Below the pieces are notes generated by a model. It saw only the letters and a program-made list of their open reading frames with translations. It was not told the DNA's origin and did no database searches. The translations under genes and the position numbers were made by a program. DNA of 12,270 nt from W425 sp964503235 (GTDB lineage: Bacteria; Chloroflexota; Dehalococcoidia; Dehalococcoidales; RBG-16-60-22): contig CAZCZJ010000072.1 of assembly GCA_964503235.1 (NCBI GenBank), positions 1 to 12,270 of the forward strand, in the 5' to 3' direction. Positions 1 through 5,732 of the stretch are shown in pieces (positions within the stretch are counted from its first letter, which is position 1; every line of letters starts with the position of its first letter).

Positions 1-1174
1 CTTTATCAATCGTCTTGGCGGTCTTTTCCTCGTCCTTCCAGTAGCCGCTCATGACCCTCGGACCGCGGGCGAGAATCTCACCGACTTCACCGGGGCCGAG
101 TTTTTTACCATCATCATCAATAACTTTCATCTCGACATCCGACATGGGTTTGCCGATGGACGCCAGTCTCTGCAGCTTCTTCTCCTTTTCCTCCTCAGTG
201 CCGGTAATCATATGGTCTTCCGGTCCCAGGGCGGTGATGGTAGAGGCGGTCTCCGTCTGCCCGAAGGCATTTATAAAACTCACTCCGGGAAATTCTTCTA
301 AAGCCTTCCTGATAACGGGGAGGGGCATGGGGGCAGCGCCATAGGTTATCACCTTGAGGCTGGACAGGTCATGCTTTTTAAAGTTGGGGTGGTCGAGGAG
401 CTGCTTGAGCATGGTGGGCACCATCATGGCGCGGTTGGCTTTCTCAGTTTCGACCAGGGTCATCCATTCCTCCGGCTCGAACTGGCGCTCCATCACCAGC
501 GTCCGTCCGCCGTAAATGGCCGCCATCATCGCCTGGATGCCGGCAACGTGATAAAGCGGCACGGTAAGGATATTGCTTTCGCTGGCTTCGGGGTCGGCGG
601 GGGTAACGTTCTCCAGCATATAGCTACTGAAGCTCGTATGGGACAACATAACACCCTTGGGGAACCCGGTAGTCCCGGCGGTGTACATCAGGATTGTGGT
701 CTCATCATCGTCTATTTCCGTGATAACGTCATCGGGAGGGCTGTCTTTAATCATATCCTCGTAATACAGCATGTCGTCGTGCTTTTTTTCGATGGAGATG
801 AGATACTTCAGGCTCTTGCATTCGGGCTGTATCGTTTTTATCATCGGAACGTAACGTTCGCCGACGATGAGGGTAGTAGCTTCGGCGGTATTGAGCATAT
901 AGGTAAACTCTTTCTCCTTGGCGCGGAAGTTAAGGGGCATGTAGATGGCTCCCATCTTCGCCACGGCAAAATAAGTCTCGACGCACTGGTTGCAGTTCAC
1001 CTGGATAAAAGCTACACGGTCGCCTTGTTTTACACCCATCTTCAGCAGACCGTTAGCCAGCCGGTTGACGCGTTCGTTGAGCTGGCTGAACGTGTACCTT
1101 TTACCTTCAAAGACGATGGCCGTTTTATCCGGGCAGATTGCCGAAGCAATATTCAAGAAATCAGTAGTATTCAC
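1..1174 (-). CDS. AMP-forming acyl-CoA synthetase (ligase), C-terminus cut by window edge
   Basis: The visible 391 residues are the large N-terminal domain of an ANL-superfamily acid:CoA ligase, which activates a carboxylic acid with ATP to an acyl-adenylate and then transfers it to CoA in the cytoplasm. Visible motifs are the P-loop YTAGTTGFPKG (about 164-174, Ala where Ser is more usual), PLYHVAG (206-212), NAFGQTET (302-309, the adenylate-binding motif) and GEILARGP followed by GYW (365-379). The hinge Asp motif and the C-terminal catalytic lysine lie beyond position 1. The start is GTG at 1174. An in-frame TAG lies six codons upstream and a GGAGG sits 6 bases before the GTG, so no other start is plausible. 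The gene is the last visible one of a leftward block with two crotonase genes and a sir2 gene, which suggests fatty or aromatic acid use. The substrate cannot be read from the sequence. Confidence 0.93.
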   Translation of the reverse strand, partial: MNTTDFLNIASAICPDKTAIVFEGKRYTFSQLNERVNRLANGLLKMGVKQGDRVAFIQVNCNQCVETYFAVAKMGAIYMPLNFRAKEKEFTYMLNTAEATTLIVGERYVPMIKTIQPECKSLKYLISIEKKHDDMLYYEDMIKDSPPDDVITEIDDDETTILMYTAGTTGFPKGVMLSHTSFSSYMLENVTPADPEASESNILTVPLYHVAGIQAMMAAIYGGRTLVMERQFEPEEWMTLVETEKANRAMMVPTMLKQLLDHPNFKKHDLSSLKVITYGAAPMPLPVIRKALEEFPGVSFINAFGQTETASTITALGPEDHMITGTEEEKEKKLQRLASIGKPMSDVEMKVIDDDGKKLGPGEVGEILARGPRVMSGYWKDEEKTAKTIDK

Positions 1175-1180
1175 GCAATA

Positions 1181-1185
1181 CCTCC
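1181..1185 (-). promoter_or_regulatory. Ribosome binding site that fixes the GTG start of the acyl-CoA synthetase
   Basis: GGAGG on the minus strand, 6 bases upstream of the GTG at 1174. It supports a GTG start where no ATG is available between the upstream in-frame TAG and the conserved N-terminus. Confidence 0.8.
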
Positions 1186-1207
1186 AAAGCTAAATATTGA
1201 CGCACTA

Positions 1208-1237
1208 ATTCTAACGCAGCTACGGGTGTAAAATCAA
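1208..1237 (-). promoter_or_regulatory. Possible sigma-70-type promoter for the acyl-CoA synthetase
   Basis: On the minus strand TTGATT (1237-1232) is followed after 18 bases by TAGAAT (1213-1208), about 34 bases before the GTG start. Spacing and sequence fit a weak housekeeping promoter. It would let the ligase be expressed separately from the sir2/crotonase genes upstream, which end 349 bp away. Confidence 0.35.
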
Positions 1238-1280
1238 ACCGTAATACGATGGGTTTTATTTGCATCTGATTATCAGGTAC

Positions 1281-1426
1281 TTACCTCACCCCCTGACCCC
1301 CTCTCCAAACAGCAATAACAACCTATCCGGTTGATACTCATGTTTGGAGAGGGGGAATTGATTTAAGAGGGGCTAGCGCCCCTCTTCACGGGATACTCTC
1401 CCTTTTTTCGGGGGTGTGAGGGGTAA
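1281..1426. repeat. MITE-like palindromic repeat, copy 1
   Basis: A structured non-coding element in the spacer between the ligase and sir2 genes. It contains a perfect 14-bp inverted repeat (1297-1310 with 1342-1355, arms CCCCCTCTCCAAAC), then a perfect 9-bp hairpin (1365-1373 with 1378-1386, loop TAGC). The ends form an imperfect terminal inverted repeat (TTACCTCACCCC at 1281-1292 against GGGGTGTGAGGGGTAA at 1411-1426). A related copy lies at 9911-10009. No transposase is present, so if mobile it would depend on one elsewhere. It could equally be a transcribed hairpin. The short reading frame across it (1363-1554, minus) is not a gene. Confidence 0.75.
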
Positions 1427-1444
1427 TCTAACGGACAAACCACC

Positions 1445-1500
1445 GATGCCCCGATGGCGGCGGGCGGGAATAGATATTTATATGGGGAGGGGATGGGGAA
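1445..1500. repeat. G-rich dispersed repeat, copy 1
   Basis: A GATGCCC start, a run of GGCGGCGGGCGGG, then GAATAGATA and further G-runs. The same order of elements recurs at 10303-10352 (GATGCCC, GGCGGTGGGTGGG, GAATAGATA, G-runs). In both places it follows a MITE-like hairpin repeat on the same strand. Function unknown. The G-runs on the plus strand could form a quadruplex. Confidence 0.6.
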
Positions 1501-1523
1501 CGGCTGGCGGTGCCCCCGAAATC

Positions 1524-2309
1524 CTAGCATCCTAACCTGTCTTTTACCTTCCAAATGATACCCGCCATCGTCTCACCGGCTTTTTCATTGATAACCACCG
1601 TCGCCTGATGGTCCATGGGAGTACTGCTGAGGTTAATAATAACCAGTTTAGCCCCGGAGCGGACGGCGTAGATGGGCATATAGGCTGCCGGGTAGACGGT
1701 AAGGGTGGAGCCGATAACGATGAAAAGGTCCGCTGCTAAAGACCGATGGCTGGCCTCCTCTAAAACATCCACGGGCAACTGCTCCTCAAACATGACGATA
1801 TCCGGCTTGAGCATGCCGCGGCAGGCGGTGCAATCCGGGATTTCTTCGCCCCGTTCCAACCTTTGCTTGATTTCATCAAAGGGATAGCGCCGCCCGCATT
1901 CCAGGCACCTTGCCCACTTCATGTTGCCGTGAAGCTCATATACCATATCGTCCGGCAATCCCGCCTTCTGGTGGAGATTATCGATATTCTGCGTAATAAC
2001 ACATTCCAGCCTGCCCATCCCGTGCAACTCGGCGATAGCGATATGAGCGGCATTGGGCACGGCTTTATCGGAGAGCAACCCATCCCGGAAAATATGCCAC
2101 TGCTTCCGCCGGGAGTCCTCGCTGGAAACGAACTTGCTGTAGGTAAAATCGTCGGGGTCGAACCGGTCCCAGATGCCACCGGGACTGCGGAAATCGGGAA
2201 TTCCCGACTCCGTGCTGATACCGGCACCGGTAAAAATTACCATCTTTTTACTCCTGAGAATGAGGTCGGCGACCTCAGCCGTCAGAGCTTCGATATCCTG
2301 AGCACCCAT
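1524..2309 (-). CDS. Sir2-family NAD-dependent protein deacetylase/deacylase (sirtuin)
   Basis: A 261-residue sirtuin that removes acyl groups from lysines using NAD+, giving nicotinamide and O-acyl-ADP-ribose. All hallmarks are present: the NAD-binding GAGISTESGIPDFR (28-41), TQNIDNLH (106-113), catalytic His127 in ELHGN, a zinc site of four Cys (135, 138, 160, 163) and GSTLTVYPAA (200-209). Length is normal for a bacterial sirtuin. The ATG start is one base after the stop of the upstream crotonase gene, so the two are almost certainly cotranscribed. In other bacteria CobB-type sirtuins reactivate acyl-CoA synthetases by deacylating a C-terminal lysine. The ligase gene just downstream makes that role plausible here, but it is inferred from context. 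The preferred acyl group cannot be told from the sequence. Confidence 0.95.
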   Translation of the reverse strand: MGAQDIEALTAEVADLILRSKKMVIFTGAGISTESGIPDFRSPGGIWDRFDPDDFTYSKFVSSEDSRRKQWHIFRDGLLSDKAVPNAAHIAIAELHGMGRLECVITQNIDNLHQKAGLPDDMVYELHGNMKWARCLECGRRYPFDEIKQRLERGEEIPDCTACRGMLKPDIVMFEEQLPVDVLEEASHRSLAADLFIVIGSTLTVYPAAYMPIYAVRSGAKLVIINLSSTPMDHQATVVINEKAGETMAGIIWKVKDRLGC

Positions 2310-2310
2310 C

Positions 2311-3042
2311 TTATTCCGTCCTGTCCTCTACGAGCTGGTGGCACAGTGTTTTTTCCAGGTTCAGTCCCTCATCCAGAGTAAGGTCGATTCCCCGGGTAAC
2401 CGCCTGCTTGGCCAGCCGTACCGCCCTGTTACCGTACGATTTTATCCTGTCGGCCAGTTTTTCAGCTTCCGGTAATAGAGTATCGCGTGAAACCACTCGG
2501 TTTACCAGTTTTATTTTTAAAGCCTCTTCAGACGTAAGCCACCTGCCGCTCATCAGCATATCCAGTGCCAGCGCCCGGCCAACCGTCCGGGGCAGTGTCT
2601 GGCTGCCGCCCGCCGCGGGAATGATACCCAGTCCCGGTTCCGGCAGTCCGAAGCGAGCATCCTCAGCCGCCAGGCGGATATCACAGCAGAGAGCCATTTC
2701 TATGCCAGAGCCCAGCACATAACCGTGCAGGGCGGCGATAAACGGTTTATCAATACCGAGGAACCGTCCCCAGACGTCTCTATCAAAGCGTGCCTGCCGG
2801 GCGAATACGGGTGGCGGAGCGGTAAGAAATTCGGTAAGGTCGGCACCCGCGCAGAATGCTTTTTCCCCGGACCCTTTGAGGATAACGACCTCCACTTCGG
2901 GGTCATCACGGACAGCTCCCAGTACTTCGTACAGTTCATCCCTCATCCTGATGTTGTAAGCATTCAGGGCTTGAGGACGGTTGAGGGTGATATAGCCGGT
3001 GCCATTCTGTTTTTCATATATGATTACTTCAAAATCTGCCAT
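2311..3042 (-). CDS. Enoyl-CoA hydratase/isomerase (crotonase) family protein with shortened C-terminus
   Basis: A 243-residue crotonase-fold protein, likely adding water to a 2-enoyl-CoA during beta-oxidation. Both catalytic Glu positions are kept: Glu115 in GSGIEMA and Glu135 in FGLPEPGLG, spaced 20 residues apart as in classical hydratases. The oxyanion-hole segment is KAFCAGADL (61-69). The protein stops at EDRTE, while family members usually continue another 15-20 residues (AF-EKR-P-F-type tail, which the paralogue at 3319-4059 has). The sir2 start follows immediately. I prefer the ATG at 3042. A TTG two codons upstream (3048) is possible, and neither has a strong ribosome binding site. 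The gene begins 17 bases after the stop of the small membrane protein gene, consistent with one operon. Confidence 0.92.
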   Translation of the reverse strand: MADFEVIIYEKQNGTGYITLNRPQALNAYNIRMRDELYEVLGAVRDDPEVEVVILKGSGEKAFCAGADLTEFLTAPPPVFARQARFDRDVWGRFLGIDKPFIAALHGYVLGSGIEMALCCDIRLAAEDARFGLPEPGLGIIPAAGGSQTLPRTVGRALALDMLMSGRWLTSEEALKIKLVNRVVSRDTLLPEAEKLADRIKSYGNRAVRLAKQAVTRGIDLTLDEGLNLEKTLCHQLVEDRTE

Positions 3043-3059
3043 GGTCAATCACGCCATCA

Positions 3060-3257
3060 TCATTTAAGTCTTCCCAGATACTTTCCGGCGATTAAGCAAA
3101 CCGCGCCGAAAACGAAGGCTGCTATCAACGTCTCATGGTGCCACATCTGACGTAAATTAAACCACCTGTCATCGCTGATGATTTGCTGATGAATGGCTAA
3201 AAATAACGCCGAAAAGAACAATATTATTGCCAGAATTTCAGGTAAACGTCTTATCAA
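3060..3257 (-). CDS. Small two-helix membrane protein of unknown function
   Basis: A 65-residue protein with two hydrophobic segments (about 7-24 and 43-59) separated by a short polar, Trp/His-containing loop (RWFNLRQMWHHE), ending in GRLK. It is probably an inner-membrane hairpin. No family is recognised. The start is TTG at 3257, preceded by a strong AAGGAGG 4 bases upstream. The good ribosome site, exact fit between the two crotonase genes (61-bp and 17-bp gaps) and same strand argue that it is real. Its link to acyl-CoA metabolism is positional only. Confidence 0.7.
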   Translation of the reverse strand: MIRRLPEILAIILFFSALFLAIHQQIISDDRWFNLRQMWHHETLIAAFVFGAVCLIAGKYLGRLK

Positions 3258-3261
3258 TTTT

Positions 3262-3268
3262 CCTCCTT
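3262..3268 (-). promoter_or_regulatory. Strong ribosome binding site for the TTG-started small membrane protein
   Basis: AAGGAGG on the minus strand followed by four A residues and TTG at 3257. This near-perfect Shine-Dalgarno is the main evidence that the small gene is translated from TTG. Confidence 0.8.
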
Positions 3269-3318
3269 GAGTAAAATCATTGAGTCTTTGTGATAGTTAG
3301 TTTGTTTTTGAGTAACAT

Positions 3319-4059
3319 CTATTGACATCTAAACTCGGGTGACCGCTTCTCCCGAAAGGCGGTGATGCCCTCGGTGCGGTCGGCAGTGGTATGAAGCAGG
3401 AAGTAAAGGTCGGCTTCGAGGCGTAATCCCTGCTCTACAGTCATGTCCATTCCCTTATTGACCGCTTCCTTAAGATATTTGAGAGCTACAGGTCCCTTGG
3501 CAGATATCGTTTCCGCCAGCTTTTGAACCTCGGTTGTCAGTTTTCCCGGAGGAACGGTACTGCTGACAAGTCCCATTTCTAAAGCCTGCGCGGCGGTTAT
3601 TGTCTCGGCGGTCAGCAGCATCTCGAGAGCCTTGCCCCTGCCCACGATGCGCGGCAGACGCTGTGTCCCGCCGTCCATCGGTATCATCCCGCTGGCTACC
3701 TGGGGCAAACCGAAGCAGGCTTTATCCGAGGCAATCCTGATATCGCAGCTCAAAGCTATCTCCAGGCCCTGCCCCAAGGCATCACCGTTGATGGCAGCTA
3801 CCACCGGACATTCGATTGCAGCTATAGCCCCGGCGGGTTGTTGTGATAATTCTGTATCTAAATCTCTACCCCGACAGAAAACATCACCGTTCCCGGTTAT
3901 GATTACTGCATAGATACTATTATCCCGGTTTATCTGCCGGCAGACGTCCTCTAACTCCCCTGCCATACGTTCATTTACAGCATTACCGGCATCAGGTCTG
4001 TTTAAAGTAACACGGGCAATATGGGCTTCGCTTGAAAAAAGAATATCGGTATATGACAT
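3319..4059 (-). CDS. Divergent crotonase (enoyl-CoA hydratase/isomerase) family protein
   Basis: A 246-residue crotonase-fold protein with full-length C-terminus (ending AFREKRSPEF). It keeps the first catalytic-type Glu (Glu100 in GQGLEIA), but the second is Gln120 in FGLPQVASG where hydratases have FG-PE. The oxyanion region reads DVFCRGRDL (59-67) rather than the usual F-AGADL. These changes make ordinary 2-enoyl-CoA hydration doubtful. Isomerase, hydrolase, decarboxylase or ring-directed activities are all known in this superfamily. The ATG at 4059 has a GGGGG ribosome site about 8 bases upstream and a well-formed promoter in front (4093-4121). It is therefore the first gene of the leftward operon with the small membrane protein, the second crotonase and sir2. 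Confidence 0.92.
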   Translation of the reverse strand: MSYTDILFSSEAHIARVTLNRPDAGNAVNERMAGELEDVCRQINRDNSIYAVIITGNGDVFCRGRDLDTELSQQPAGAIAAIECPVVAAINGDALGQGLEIALSCDIRIASDKACFGLPQVASGMIPMDGGTQRLPRIVGRGKALEMLLTAETITAAQALEMGLVSSTVPPGKLTTEVQKLAETISAKGPVALKYLKEAVNKGMDMTVEQGLRLEADLYFLLHTTADRTEGITAFREKRSPEFRCQ

Positions 4060-4092
4060 CCGTCAATCCCCCGAAAGATAAGGTCTGAAATA

Positions 4093-4121
4093 ATCTTAGA
4101 ACTACTGTACACGCACGTCAA
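4093..4121 (-). promoter_or_regulatory. Promoter of the leftward crotonase-sir2 operon
   Basis: On the minus strand TTGACG (4121-4116), a 17-base spacer and TAAGAT (4098-4093). Transcription would begin near 4086, giving a leader of about 27 bases with a clear ribosome site before the ATG at 4059. It stands back to back with the rightward promoter at 4152-4180. Confidence 0.65.
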
Positions 4122-4151
4122 GCCAGTATGATTTCTTCATGCCGATACTAC

Positions 4152-4180
4152 TTGAAAATTTTCATGCTTGATAGTATAGT
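4152..4180 (+). promoter_or_regulatory. Promoter of the CCA-secDF operon, placed for a leaderless transcript
   Basis: TTGAAA (4152-4157), a 17-base spacer and TATAGT (4175-4180). The -10 element ends 7 bases before the ATG at 4188, so the expected start site falls on or next to the first base of the start codon. No Shine-Dalgarno is present between the -10 and the ATG. Confidence 0.6.
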
Positions 4181-4187
4181 TTAACCG

Positions 4188-5732
4188 ATGTACCTGCCAA
4201 CGGTGGAAGCTTTGAAATTGGTCATTACACCCGAAGCGTCCCAACTGCTGACCAGAATCAGCCGAATTCTCGCCGAACAAGGTATCCAGTCATATCTCGT
4301 CGGCGGTTTTGTGCGTGATACGATGATGGACCGCGTTACGGACGATATCGACATAGCCGTTGCCGCCGATGCCCTCGAAGTAGCCTCCGATATGGCTAAT
4401 GCGTTAGGTGGACGGTACGTACCCCTCGATAAAGAAAACGGCGTGGGCCGGGTGGTCATTTATGACAACGCTGGGAATAAATGGGAAATCGATTTTGCCA
4501 CGCTGCAGGGCGATATACAGGAGGATTTAGCACGACGCGATTTTACCATCGATGCCATGGCTGTAGAATTGAACGGTGAAATAGGAACACACATCAACAT
4601 TGACGATATTATCGACCCTTTTCGTGGTCAGGACGACCTGGAAGTGAGCATAGTGAGAGCCGTAAGCAAGGATTCTTTTAAAGACGACCCGGTACGCCTG
4701 CTGCGGGGCATTCGCCTGGCGGCGGAACTGGGCTTCACCATCGAGGGTGATACTCAGGAGCTAATTCAGAGTGGAAGCAGACTCATTACAGATGTTGCCG
4801 GCGAAAGAGTCAGGGAAGAATTGCTGAGATTACTGGCGGCTGCCGGTGCCGGTAACTGGCTGGAGTATCTCGACGAATCGGGCTTGCTCACGGCTCTGAT
4901 TCCCGAGATGGCACCGGCTAAAGGCGTCGACCAACCCAAAGTGCATGTCTGGGACGTTTTCGACCATTCTATTCAAACGGTAAGAGCCGTCGAGTTTATT
5001 TTCAGGGAAAACGACCTGGACTACGCCGGCAAAGAAATCCTGGAAGCTGTTCCCTGGTCGGAAGACCTGGGTCGCCATTTTGACACGGAGATAAGCAGCG
5101 GCAGCACCCGGAGGGCACTGTTAAAGCTGGCGGCGCTGCTTCATGATATTGCCAAACCTAAGACCAAAGCGATTGATGAAACCGGGAGGGCGCGCTTCCT
5201 GGGGCACCCGCAGGATGGCGCCGAAATGGCCGCTGTTATCATGGAAAGACTGAGGTTCAGTACCAGGGAAATCAAGCTGGTGGAACTGCTTATAAAATAT
5301 CACCTCAGACCGACCCAGATGAGTCATGAGGACCTCCCCAGCCAGCGGGCAATCTACCGGTATTTCCGTGATACCGGTGATACAGGTATTGATATTCTTT
5401 TCCTGTCACTTGCCGACCACCTGGCTACCCGGGGTGTGGAGCTTGATATAATGCAGTGGCGGGAGCACTGCCGGATGGTCGAGTACGTACTTAATAAACA
5501 TTCCGGAGAAGAAAGTCTGACGGCACCTTTGAAATTAATCGACGGACATGATATTATGCAAACTTTCGGGATGAGCCAGGGCCCCAAAGTAGGACAGCTG
5601 TTGGAAGCGGTAAAAGAAGCCCGGGCTGCCGGGGAAATCAACTCCCGCCAGCAGGCAATCGATTACGCGAAGCGTTGGCTTGATGAGGATAGTCGGCACC
5701 ACCTGGAGGAAAGAACTCAGGGAGAAAAATGA
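4188..5732 (+). CDS. CCA-adding tRNA nucleotidyltransferase / poly(A) polymerase family with HD domain
   Basis: A 514-residue class II nucleotidyltransferase that builds or repairs the CCA 3' end of tRNA in the cytoplasm. Visible in order: the nucleotidyltransferase head with YLVGGFVRD (36-44) and the metal-binding Asp53/Asp55 (DDIDIAV); RRDFTIDAMA (116-125), the base-recognition region; DPVRLLRGIRLAAELGF (167-183); then an HD-type phosphohydrolase domain with His260, LLHDIAKPKTK (317-327, His319-Asp320), His340, His372 and Asp410; and the C-terminal IDGHDIM and GPKVGQLLEAV segments (451-475). The HD domain may act on 2',3'-cyclic phosphate or phosphate ends. About 40 residues (roughly 265-305) separate its first and second His motifs. 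The ATG is the only start close to the promoter and lacks a ribosome site. The end overlaps secD by four bases. Confidence 0.93.
   Translation: MYLPTVEALKLVITPEASQLLTRISRILAEQGIQSYLVGGFVRDTMMDRVTDDIDIAVAADALEVASDMANALGGRYVPLDKENGVGRVVIYDNAGNKWEIDFATLQGDIQEDLARRDFTIDAMAVELNGEIGTHINIDDIIDPFRGQDDLEVSIVRAVSKDSFKDDPVRLLRGIRLAAELGFTIEGDTQELIQSGSRLITDVAGERVREELLRLLAAAGAGNWLEYLDESGLLTALIPEMAPAKGVDQPKVHVWDVFDHSIQTVRAVEFIFRENDLDYAGKEILEAVPWSEDLGRHFDTEISSGSTRRALLKLAALLHDIAKPKTKAIDETGRARFLGHPQDGAEMAAVIMERLRFSTREIKLVELLIKYHLRPTQMSHEDLPSQRAIYRYFRDTGDTGIDILFLSLADHLATRGVELDIMQWREHCRMVEYVLNKHSGEESLTAPLKLIDGHDIMQTFGMSQGPKVGQLLEAVKEARAAGEINSRQQAIDYAKRWLDEDSRHHLEERTQGEK

Noticed and set aside
371..1231. Long plus-strand reading frame (286 codons) opposite the acyl-CoA synthetase
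   Set aside because: It is the antisense shadow of the ligase. The minus strand has all AMP-binding motifs in one frame with a good ribosome site, while the plus-strand translation shows no recognisable domain.
1265..1276. CTGAT-T-ATCAG as an operator for the ligase
   Set aside because: Arms of only five bases in AT-rich sequence, with no second copy.
1363..1554. Minus-strand frame of 63 codons in the spacer after sir2
   Set aside because: It lies across the MITE-like and G-rich repeats, overlaps the end of sir2 and encodes low-complexity sequence.
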